A stretch of 64,000 nucleotides of DNA from Equus caballus (Eukaryota; Chordata; Mammalia; Perissodactyla; Equidae): assembly GCF_041296265.1 (NCBI RefSeq), contig NC_091686.1, positions 35,686,501 through 35,750,500 of the forward strand, written 5' to 3'. The notes beneath the pieces were generated by a model. The model saw nothing but the letters and a program-made list of their open reading frames with translations. It made no database searches and had not been told where the DNA came from. Shown piece after piece: positions 11,592 to 23,500 of this stretch. Made by a program: the position numbers and the translations under genes. Every line of letters starts with the position of its first letter. The first letter of the stretch is position 1.

Positions 11592-14500
11592 GTAACATCA
11601 GCGCCGCACGGGGTCCCTGTCCGGGACGGCTGGGAGAGGGGGGCGCCCCAGCCTGCCCGGAACCACTGGTCCCCGCCGCCTTAGGGGGGCCCGTGAGCTG
11701 AGGGGCCCGGGAGGGTCAGGTGGGCAGCACTGTCCAGGGCTCTCTGCGCCCCGGGGGGCGGGTGTCCAGAGACGAGTGTAACCCTCTCGGCCTGGACCCG
11801 ACAGGGAGCCAAGCAGTGCGACCGCTGGGAGACAACCTGGCAGGCCGACCCCTCCTTCCGGAGGTGCCCCCTCAGCCTGCCGAGGTCTGGGAGTAGTCAG
11901 TCAGTCTTTGGCGGGGCAGGAACAGAGGGGGAGCGGCAGGAGCACTCACACCCCGCCCCCGACCCCGGGAGCCAGGAGTAGAGACACCCCAGGCGAGTTG
12001 GCAAATGACCCTGGCCAGTCTAGGGTGGAGTCTGAGCCCCTCCATGTGCCCGGCCAGCAGGGGCAGCTGCAGGCTTTGCCCTCCAGGAGCACACCCTTCC
12101 TTGGGAGTGCCCTGTGCCCAGCGAAGCCAGGTCCCAGCAGAGGCAGCCCGCCGCCCTCCACACTCCCTGCGGGTCCCCAGCCCCCTGGCCCCGTGTCACA
12201 GTGGGAGCAGGATGCGTGAAAGGAATCACAGGCCTTTGGCTGCCCCGCTCCCCAGCGGGGGCACCCCCTGGGCAAGGCCACGTCTCCTCGTGCTCTGGGC
12301 TGCTGGGCAGGCGCCCGGCTGGGCCCAGGAGTGGATTCTCAGTGGGCTCTTGCCTTCAGGGGACTGGGCTGAGCCAGGGTCACAGGCCAGGGCTGGGGCT
12401 GTCTAGTATCAAGACATTGTGCGTACGGACGGCCTCAGGCCTCAGGCCTCAGACTGGATGGGTACTGAGCCTAAGGGCTTAGCAGGGCCCCAAATCAGTG
12501 ATCGCTGTTACAGTTCCAGGCCAGCCAGGCAGCGCTGGACGCTGCGAGGGGAGTGGGGCTTTCTAGCACCCACCACAGGGGCTTCCTGAGTCCCCGTAAT
12601 TCCCACAGCCCTCCCAGCTCTGGCTGGGCAGCTCAGGTTTCAGCCCCTGGCAGCTGACCAGGTGCCCGCCAGCCAGATCTCCAGCAGCTAGCCCCTAGGG
12701 GCACCCAGCCCCAGGGCTCCAGCCACCTCCACCCCTGGCTTTGGGTCCGCCCACTTCCCCCCTCGGAGACAGCGCCCCACAGCTTGGGCCTCAGCGGCCC
12801 ATGTCCAGCTGGCCCGGCACGGCCATGGTCGCCCTCGGCCCAGCACAGCCTGGCTGCCCACGGCCTGCGCCCCTCCAGCCCTCTGCTAGAGGCCCCCCGC
12901 AGGGCTGGGATGCCCCCACACTGGGATCCATTCCAGAGGCTCTGTGCCTCCGGTGTACCCCCTCCTTGCCCTGAGAACAGCATTTCTCCCTCAGCACCCC
13001 CACCCAGTGCATTGGGTGGGCACGTTCCTGGAGTCTGGGGGTGTCTACCTTTCCCCAGGCCCCAGGAGGACCCTGCTGCACGGGAGTGGAGTAGATCCTC
13101 TCAGATTGCTCTCCCTGCCTCCAGGGTCACTGCAGGATGGCCATCCCCTAGACAGCTGGAGGCTGTGGGGATTCTGGGCCGGGGCGGGGAGTGGGGGGTG
13201 GGGGGCTGGGGAGGCCAGCCCGTGGGACCTGGCTCCTCAAGTTCCTGCGCTTGGTGTGGCTCAGATTAGCTCCCGTGTGAGGGGAGCTTCTCCTGGGTCC
13301 ACGGGAATATGTCTCTGTCAGGACTCTGCCCAGCCCCCAGTCAGCTCAGCTTTCAGACTTTCGTCCTCTGCTGTCCAGATGCCTGGGTCCTGTGGCCGCT
13401 TCCTGGACACTCCTTCCTCCACCTCCGTGAGCCCCCAAGGCAGAGCGGCCGGGGTCCAGCAGGGCTGTCTGGAGTCGGCCCCAAGTTGGGGCCCAGAGGC
13501 AGGATTCTGCACAGATCCACACTCCTCTCGCCTGCCTGTGTTCCCTAGGTCAGCCAGGGGGCTCAGAGTGTGTGCCTTCAGACCTGGTCCGTCTGTCCTC
13601 TCACCCTGTGCCCACGGCGTCCCCAGCAGCTGGGCCTGTCCCTGAGACCCCACCCCCTCTGGGGTGGCGGAGGGGTGGGGGGCCAGGGATGCCTCAGGGC
13701 TGAGCTGCACCCTGCTGGGAGGGGCCCCAAGCCTGTGAGGGCTCCAGTGAGCCACACGGTCCCTGGGAGGAAGCAGGGCTCAGCCGCACTCCTAGGAGCT
13801 TTGCAAAGTGTGAAGACCCCCGGGGCAGTGCACTCTCCACAGACACACACCATCTCCTCCAGGACGGGTGGGGTTACTAGCCCACCTTAGTGTGACAGCG
13901 CCCGAGGCAGAACAGGGAAGCCTGGACCACCGTCCCCTCCAAGGTGGGCAGGACAGCCTGGGGTGGACTGAGTGTGGCAGAGCGTGTCTCAGCAAGAGGG
14001 GCGGGTGGAGGAAACAGCTGCCCCCTCCACCGCCCTCCACCATCACCCCCATCCCGCCCCTGAAGCCTGAAGCAGCTGGAGGGTGTGGAGGAGCCGCTCG
14101 CTCGGGGCCAGGCTGACAGCTGGGTCCATTCCTGGCGTGCCTGATGCCTGCCAGGCCGTCCAGGAACAGGGCGGCCGGATTCCAGCCTGAGGGGAAGGGG
14201 CTCAGACCTGGGAAGCTTGCGGGGAGTCCAGACCAGGGGCCTCTCCTGTGCCCAAGGAAACCCCACCCACCAGGCTACAGGCCCTGCGCCTGGTTCCTAA
14301 TGTCTGAGACACCGAGGACCGAAAGCAACCTTGCAGGGATGTCCCTACACAGAGCGTAGGATCAGCCCTGGAACCACCTCCCAGAGCCCGTTGCTGCATC
14401 CGCAAGGGGCTTTAAGGTTTGCCCGACGCCACTGGGCGGGTACGCTAATGGAGAACCCTTGCTTCCCCTTTATTCAACCAAGACACACACCGTGGACCGG

Positions 14501-17500
14501 GCTCCGGTGGGTGAGCTGGGCCCCAGTCAGCACATGTCCAGCCCAAGCCCAGGCCCCTTGCCCGCCACTCACCAGGGGGCCACCAGAGGCCGGCAGTGCC
14601 AGGACAGGAAGCAGGATCTCCTCACTTTCCACCTGGCCTCTTGGTCACCAGCATCTCCAGGTGGAGGGGCCTCCAGCCACGTGCCCAGCTTTTTTCCCAG
14701 GGAGATGGGTCGTGCCTTGTAATTCCTTGTTTTGAACCCACCACAGCTGGTGGAGAGAAGCAGAGAGCTCTGCAGCCGCCCCCAGGCTCTCAGACAGGAC
14801 GGGTACCTGCAGGGGTTGAGGGGACGGGGGTCGGGGGGCGCCGCTGGCAGGCACCCCCAGGGGCAGGGCACTTTCCGTCCATTGCTCCTGAACAGAAACC
14901 ATGCTGCTGCCCTGGTGTCCCCCACACGCAGAGCCCAGGGTCGTGGAGGGACTTCCTGTGGAGCAGAAGCCCAGTCAGGGCTGTTTGACCGTGACGTCTC
15001 AGTTTTCAGCCCCATGCCTGCCCATTTCCCGGGGCTCCCAAGAATCACCTGGGGGTTCGTCATAAGACATCGCCTGGGACCACCTGGCTGTTTTAATTCA
15101 GAGGGTCTGGGGTAGACTCATGAAATCCCTGGCTTTTTTAAAAAAAAAAAGATTGGCACCTGGGCTAACAACTGTTGCCAATCTTCTTTTTTTTCTTTCT
15201 GCTTTTTCTCCCCAAATCCCCCCAGTACATAGTTGTATATATTCTAGTTGTGGGTCCTTCTAGTTGTGGCATGTGGGATGCGACCTCAGCGTGGCCTGAC
15301 AAGTGGTGCCACGTCCGCGCCCAGGATCCGAACCAGCAAAACCCTGGGCCACCACAGCAGAGCGCAAACTTAACCACTCGGCCATGGGGCCAGCCCCCAC
15401 AGAATCCCTGTCTTTACCAACCCCCCTCCTCATCCCAGAGATGCTCCAGATCGTCAAGCTTTGGACCCCCAGCCTGCCCTGAAGCACCCCTGCCCCTCAG
15501 CACCTGCACAGTGGCGGGACCTCCGCCCTGTGAGGTCTGAGCGGCGGAGGCTGATGGCCCGGCTAGCGGGATGGGAACTTCCCTGAGGCCAGAGAAGCAT
15601 CGTGGCAGTAGGAGGCCAGCTGCTCGCAGGCTCAGGGCCTGGTGGCGGCAGCCTGCAGCTGGATGGCGCTCTCCTGCCCACGCCTGGGGGGCACAGGGGG
15701 CGCACCATGTCCCCCTCTGCACCACTGCGTGCAATGCGCTTGCCACTCCTCCTGGCTCTCAGCCAGCGCTCCGCCCGCGGTGGGCACCTCTGCTACTGGG
15801 CAGCCTTGCAGCTGAGTGCCAGGGCTGGGGCGGAGCCCTGTGAGGGGGCAGTGGCCCTGGTGTCTCTAGGTCTTCCAGACAGGGCCAAGAAGGAGTGTGG
15901 GGGTGTACACTTGAGGGCGCCGGGTCCGTGGCACGCGCTGGTTCCGGCCCAGTGTGGGACAGAGGGGGCAGATGGCGTCTGTGAACACATGCCCACTCAA
16001 GGATGCCTTTTTCCTCTGTCCATGTGCTAGGGTCTGTGTGAACTGGCTTTGCCCATGTGGCTTTGTCTGGGCACCAGATGTCCTGCAATCCCCAGGCGGC
16101 CACGTCCTCTGGGAAGGGTGTGGTGGGAGACAAAAGACCAACTGAGAAGGTCCCCCAGACCGGAAGTTGGCTGTGGCCCAGCCCGGCCACCCCACCCACC
16201 ACAGCCTCTGATCTGGGCGAGGGGCCCCTGCCAAGGCTCTGTGGCTTCTGCTGACCTCGTGAACTTGGGCCATGTACAGATGGGACCCAGGACGCCCAGG
16301 CTGTGCCTCGACCCCACGGGCCCTGCGCCAGGCTGGTGGGTGTCCTGAGTGTCAGCGAGGCCACTGGCAGGGAGGGGGCAGCCAGAGGCTCTGTTGCAGG
16401 CTGGGGGCATGGGGTCCGGCCCAGGTGTGGCAGCAGCTAGACAGGGCAGAGCGTGTCCCTCCCAGAGCCTGAGGTCAAGGAGCATGGTCGGACTGTCCCC
16501 CGCCCCTTGCCCTGCCCCCTCTACCCCACCCCCCCAAGCTGAAGTCAGGGCGGCGCTGCTGTGTGTCTGGGCTCCTCCGAGAGATGGAAGTTCAGACGCT
16601 GCTTCCCTGTGGCTCTCAGCTCTGCTGCTCTCCAGCTGTGTGGCCTTGAGCAAATGCTCAGCCTCTCTGAGCCTCATTCTGGGGAGCTGTGAAATGAGGT
16701 GTTTATCACCCATTCCTAGTGGCTGTGAGAGCTGAGGGCCTAGAGAGGGGCTGGAGGGAGAGATGGAGAGGAGGAGGGCCAGGGAGGGTGCTGAGCTTGG
16801 TGCTTCCCCCCCACCCCCACCCCAGCTCAGGAACAGAGCTGTCCCCACTGGCATTGTGACCAGGGCCAGCAGGTCTGCACTTGGCAGGAACACCACGCTG
16901 ACCTGGCAGTGGCTTGTGCTCAAGTGCTTTTGGCGAGAAACCCCAGCGGCCCAGGCTGCTTGGAGGCCAGCGCTGCCATCTGTCGGGGAGCATGGGGGCC
17001 TGGCCAGCCGCATGGTCCTTTCTATAAACAGCATTGCTACCACTGGGACTCCAGGCCCTGCAGGGGAACACGCCCTGGCATTTCAGGGGAGGTGGCGGGA
17101 GGAGGACTCCAGAACTGGGGCCACCAGGGGCGTTGGCTTTAGTTTGGTCGTTTTACTGCTGTTCTGTCAACAAAGTGTGTGAGGACCCACTGTGCGCTGC
17201 CCTAGGGACCCACTGTGGGCTGCCCTGGAGGCCCACTGTGCCTCCCCTGGGCACAGAGAATGAACCCTGGGCGGAACGGGGAGGCAGTGGAGGAGAGAGA
17301 GGGCCAGAGGCTCGGGCAGGACAGCAGCCTCCTGGCTGAGCTGTTATCTCCTTCCTACTCCTGGCTGGCTCCCCCCACCCCGGCCAAGCACCCACCATGC
17401 ACTGTCACTGCTGCCCCTCCCCTGAGGCCACCAGCCCACCCATCCCATGCCAGCCCCCCTAGACTGCATGGCCAGAGGGAGAGACAACTTAGGGGACGTC

Positions 17501-20500
17501 AGCAGGACCGGGCGGCTGGGGGTGGGCAGCTGGAGGGTGAGGAGGAGAGGGGCAGCAGGGAGCGTGGGCCCCCCTCAGAGGGGCCCTGGGAGCCACCCCA
17601 TCCACCTGGGCTGGAAAGGAGCCCCCTCCAGAGGGAGCCAGGGGCCTGGAGACCCTGGGTGGGGGCAGACCACTCCCAGGGCCATCTGGGAGCACAGAGG
17701 GCTGGTGGCTGGAAGGGGACGGGGTGGAGGTGTCCCCTCTGCCTGGGCTTGGAGGAGGGCAGGGCAGCGGTCAGCTGCGAATGCAGGGGGTGGGGGTGTG
17801 GCTCACATTCTCCTGCCGCCAAACCCAGCTGGGTCCCAGCAGGTGGTGGAGCCCCCCACTTCATGGGCCCTGATGGCCCTTGGCCACGTCCAGCCGGGCT
17901 CTGTGCCCCAGAGCTGCGCCAGCCTTGGCCTCACTCGTGATGCGGGGAACGTGAGGCCCCAGTATCTCCTTGCGCAGCCGGCCACAGTGCCTGAGTCCAC
18001 ACTCAGGCCAGCCCATGCCCAACCAAGGAGCCAGTACAGAAACCGTGTATTTAAAGCAGGGCTGGAGGCCAAGGGGAGCTGCCAGCTCTGCCCTTGACTC
18101 GCGGGTTGGGTCCCTTCTCTGGGCTCAGTTTCCCCCCTCAGTGGTTGGGGAGAGCTTCAGCAGGCCGGGCCCTCCCTCTTGCTCGCTGCTCACAGAGCTC
18201 AGCCAGTAGTGGTGGCCTGGCCTGGGGCAGGGTCTGGGGTGTGTCTGCGTGCACCTGCCCAGGGTAGAGGTGGGGGAGCATGGCCATCATGTGCTCCCCA
18301 TTCTCTGTCTGTAGCCCCACAGGCTGGGGACACTGCGACTTCAGGGGGGCGTCACACACAGGACACCCCAGTCCCCTGGGCGTGCGGAGAGGGAGGGAGG
18401 AGCGTGTGAGTGTCCCCACGTTCCAGGAACTAATATATTGGGGTGAAAGTCCCACCTGGTTCCACAGTTCTGGGAGAAAAACAGCGTAGGCCAGGGGTGG
18501 GGGTGGGGGTCCACTCCTGGGGGTGGGGCGTGCTGCGGAGAGTCCAGATGCCTCCACGCTGCCCTTGTGCCGACCATGTCCCTCTCAGTGGCCCCTGGGT
18601 CCCCTGTCCCATCTCACCCCCGCGGGCCTTGCACACTCCCCCATGGCTTGGGCAGCCTGCATGGCAAATTCAGAGGGCACTGGGGATCGCGGTGTTTTCA
18701 GTCGCTCCTAACATCCTGGACGTCTGGGGCCTGGGCCTTCATCCCACAAGCAGCCTGGACAAGTGGCATGGGGCTGCCCCTGCAGACACTCCCCATAGGC
18801 CCTTCTACAGCCGGGCCAGGACCCCACAGGGAGGCCTGCCCTGGGCTGAGTGGGGCACCTGAGGCGGCTGCTTCCTCCCCACTCCCCAGGCCTCCTGGGA
18901 CAAAAGCCTAGGCCTGGTCCATCTCCAGGAACCCTCGAGAATTCAAGCTGAGAGGAGTCCTGGGATGGCCACGTGTCACCCCTCACTGTCCCAGCCCAGA
19001 GACACCCCCCACACACAGATCAGCCTTCCCCACCCCTGCTGGCATGCTTCACCCACAAGGGTCCCTGGGGAGGGGCCCCACCAGCCCAGCTGTTCCCAGC
19101 AGCTGTGCTTACTCATCACTCGGCCTCCCATGCGGCCTCCTCTCCCCGCCCCAGGGTCTGGGGAGCAAGAGCCACTCTCTGCCCCCTGAGCACCCGATGC
19201 CCCCAAGCCCCGGCGCCTGAGCCTCACCTGGGCCACCTGGGGGAAGTGCCTGGCACTCAGGGAGATGAGCTAGATGGGGGCACAGCATCGTCAGTTCCCA
19301 GCCAGCAGGTTCACCAGAGCCTGCGACAACTCCTGGTCCCTGGGCTCCGGGGCTCCCAGGCAAGGCAGGAGACCTACACCAGCCTCTAGGGGCTCCAGGC
19401 TTGGGGCACAGGGCTGCTGGGGGCACGGTGCTCTCCCCCTCCAGGCCCTCCAGGGAGGGGCGGTTCACTCCCAGCGGTTGCCGGGAAGCTGCCTGGCTCC
19501 AGGTCTTGTCGGGGTGCGCCCTCTGGGACAGCTGTCTGTGTCTTTGTTGCAGAGCCTGGGCCTGTCTTTGGAGCTCCCCGGACTGAGGAAGCCCAGCACC
19601 CTGTACCCCTGGCGCCGGGCGCCCGGGCTGGGCCGTGTGCGGAGAGCCTGGGTCATCCCCCCCATCAGTGTGTCTGAGAACCACAAGCGCCTCCCGTACC
19701 CACTGGTGCAGGTGAGGGGCCCAGGGGCTGGCGAGGGCCGAGGGGAGGCCCCGGCAGAGCAGGGGCTGGGTTTGCTTTAGGACCGGACGCCCTTGGGGCC
19801 TGCAGGCCGAGCCGCCCCTGACCCCAGTTGGGGGAGGGGCCGAGGCTGCGGAGAGGGAGGGAGCCCTGGCCTGGGCGCCTCCCCAGCCCGTCTCCTGCTC
19901 CCGCAGATCAAGTCGGACAAGCAACAGCTAGGCAGCGTCATCTACAGCATCCAGGGGCCGGGCGTGGACGAGGAGCCCCGGGGCGTCTTCTCCATCGACA
20001 AGTTCACGGGGAAGGTGTCCCTGAACGCCATGCTGGACCGGGAGAAGACAGACCGCTTCAGGGTGGGGCCCCGGAGGGCTGGGGGAGGCCAGGGCCCTCC
20101 CCGCACCAGCTCCCGGTCCCGCTCACCGGCTCCAGGCGCCGCCCACGGGCTGCCGGCCCCGCCGGCCCAACTCCAGTCCCTCTGGGCTCCCGGCCCCGCC
20201 CACCGGGCTCCAGGCCCCTCCCACGGGCTCCCGGCCACGCCCGCCGGCTCCCGGCGCGGTTGGGGACGTTTAGCCAGACTGCAGCTCCAGCTAGAGCAGA
20301 AGTCCTTAATGGGGGGGCGGAGTCAGGGACTTGGGACGTGCAGCCCAAGGAAGCGGGTCAGGGTTGCGTTCCCACGGAGCAGAGGAGCTTGGGCAGACCG
20401 AGGCGGGGGGAGGAGGGGCTCGGTCCTGCCGGGAGGACTGCGCCCCTGGACGCGGGCGCAGCCCTCGTCAGCCACGGCCAGTTCTCCCCAGCCCGGCTGC

Positions 20501-23500
20501 GCTGGTGGGGACGGGGTGTGGTGAAGGATCCCACAGTGTTGGCAAATGCCAGCGACAGCTGCCCTTTGATTCTCATGGCTGGACCACAGGACCCGCCCCT
20601 GGAGGCCTTGGGGTGGTGAGGTCTGAGAGAGAGGCAGCGGGAGGGAGACAGTCACAGGCCAAGGAGGGGAGCCCGGACCCTCCTCTGAGTTCCCTACAGA
20701 CAGAGTGATCTGCGCCCCGCCTGCGATTCCCTTACACAAAGTTAGCAGAGAGCATGTTTTCACCTGGACATTATATCATGCCCACTCTCCAAAAGGATAG
20801 GAGGCAGCTGAATTTAAATTTTCATGTGTGCAGACGAATTAAAGTAAATTTCAAGAGGTGCCAGAACCATATAGAGAAAGGGAGAGAGAAGGAGTGCTGG
20901 TGAGAGCGCGGCTTCAGTCACACTTGACACAGCTGCAAGCTCCTGGGGGGGAGGCCAGAGGGGGAGACCGAGGCGCCCTGCCGGCTGAGGCAGCAGCCCC
21001 CTCCTGGGGAGGTCTCATCTGCCCCGTGCGCCCTGCCCTGGGCTGGTTTGCACCCTTCAAGTTGGTGTTCAGAGGGACACAGAGTCTGCATTTGCTGTCC
21101 CTTTTGCATGCCCCTCATGGGAGCCACTGAAATTTGGGGCCCACAGTGCCAGTCCCTGCTCTCTGCTTGACTAGCTAAGGGCCTTTGCTCTGGACCTGGG
21201 AGGATCTGCCCTGGAGGAGCCCACGGACCTGGAGATTGTGGTTGTGGATCAGAACGACAACCGACCCGTCTTCCGGCAGGAGGTGTTCACGGGCCGGGTG
21301 CTGGAAGGCGCCGTCCCAGGTGAGGCGGGAGCCATCCCCAGCTTCCCTCTCCCTAGGTCTTCCCGAACTGAAACTCTCACCCACTGAACACTCCTCCCCC
21401 ACCCCTCCCCAGCCTCTGGCTCCCACCATCCTACCTTCTGTCTCTGTGAATTTGTCTTCTCTAGGGCCCCAGAGAAGTGGAGTCAAACAGTATTTGTCTT
21501 TTCATGACTAGCTTATTTCACTCAGCATAATGCCCTCAGAGTTCACTCACAGTTCAGCAGGTGTCAGGATTTCTTTCTTTTTTAAGGCTGAATAATACTC
21601 CATTCTATGGGGGCCGGCCCCATGGCTGAGTGGTTAGGTTCGTGCACTCTGCTTCAGTGTTTCGTGGGTTCGGTTCCTGGACACAGACCTAGTACTGCTT
21701 GTCCGGCCCTGCTGAGGCGGCGTCAGACATGGCTGAGCTAGAAGGACCTACAACTGGGATACGTCACTATGTACTGGGGGGCTTTGGGAAGAGAAAGAAG
21801 AAGAAGAAAAAGATTGGCAACAGATGTTAGCTCAGGTGCCAATCTTAAAAAAAAATATTCCAGTGTATGGATGGACCACTTTCCGTTTATCCACTCATCC
21901 GTCAATGGACCCTTGGGTTGCTTCCATTTTTTGGCTCTTGTGAATGATTCTGCTCTGAACAAGGATGTACAAGTATCGATCTGAGACCCTGTTTTCGTTT
22001 CTTTTGTCTGTATTCCTAGAAGTAGAGTTGCTGGATCCACTTGGCAGTTGTATTTTTACCTCTTTGAGGAACCACCATACTGTTTTCACAGCAGCGGCAC
22101 CATTTTACATTCCCGCTAACAGAGCACAAGGTTCCAGTTTCTCCACTTCCTCACCATACTTGTGGTTTTCTGTTTATTTGATGGCCATCCTAATGGGCGT
22201 GAGGTGGCATCTTGTAGTTTCAGTTTGCATTTCCCTGATGATTGGTAATGTTCAGCATCTTTTCATGTGCTTATTGGTCGTTTATATATCTTCTTTGGAG
22301 AAATGTCTGTTCAAGTCCTTTGCCCATTTTTGAATTGGGTTATTTGATTTTTTGCTGTTGAGTTTTAGGGGTTCTCTGTATAACCTGGATATTAATCCCT
22401 TATCAGATACGTGATTTGCAAATATTTTCTCCCACTCTGTGTGTTGTCATTTTATTCTATTGACAGTGTCTTTTGATGACCAATTTAAAAATGCTCATCA
22501 AGTCCAGTTGGTCTATTTTTCTTTTGTTGCCTGTGCCTTTGGTGCATATCCAGGAAATATAGCCAAATCCAGTGTTGTGAAGCTTTGCCCTCATGTTTTC
22601 TTCTGAGAGTTTTATAGTTTTAGGTCTTGGAGCCACTTGGTGGTAATTTTTGAAGATGGTGTGAGGTACGGGTCCAACTTCACTCTTTCGCACGTGGAGA
22701 TCCAGCTTTCCCAGCAGCATTTGTTGAAAATACTGTTCTCTCCCCACTGAGTGGCCTTGGCCCCCTTGTCAGGAATCATTTGACCATATCTGGGAGGCTT
22801 TCTTCCTGGGCTGTCCACTCTGCTCCACTGGTCTGTGTGTCTGTCCTTACGGCAGTGCCACACTGTTTGATTACTGCACCTTTGGAGTAAGTTTTGAAAT
22901 CAGGCAATGTGAGTCACCCAGCTTTGTTCTTTTTCGAGATTGGTTGGCTATTCGGGGTCCCTTGACGTTCCCTATGAATTTTAGGATGGATTTTCTATTT
23001 ATGCAAAACAATATATCTGTCTCCTTGGGATTCTGACAGGGGCTGCGCTGAGTCTGTAGGTCACTCTGGGTGCTACTCGCACCTCAGCAACATTAAGTAT
23101 TCCAGTCCACGAAGGTGGGTGTGTTTCCGTTTATTTAAGTCTCTCTAGTTTCTTTCAGCGAGCGCTGTTCTATAGCTCTCAGTGTGCCAGTCCTTCACCT
23201 CCTCGGTGGTGACGCTGACGTAAAGCGTTTAAGCTGTCATTCTGAAGATCATCTGTGAATGTGGACTGTGTGATTGGATTCGGCTTCTGCACTTTGGGTG
23301 GGAATTCCACGGAAGTGATGCGTGTCCTCCTCGGCGTGGCACATCAGGAGGCACACATGTCCTGTTGCTGGAGATGTTGATTGATCCACCTGGTTGAGGG
23401 GGGTTGTCTGCCAGGCTTCTCCACGGGGATTTTTTTTATTTTTTCCCTTTGTAATTAGCAGGTGTCTTGTGGAAGATGCTATGAGACTGTGCAAATATCA

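Noticed and set aside
11067-11701. Overlapping Pro/His/Arg-rich frames up to 260 codons before and over CDH15 exon 1
   Set aside because: They translate the tandem E-box/GC-box array. The repetitive protein is a by-product of the DNA repeat.
16027-17043. 338-codon open frame on the minus strand
   Set aside because: It lies in CDH15 intron 1, crosses a MIR, and has no recognisable domain.
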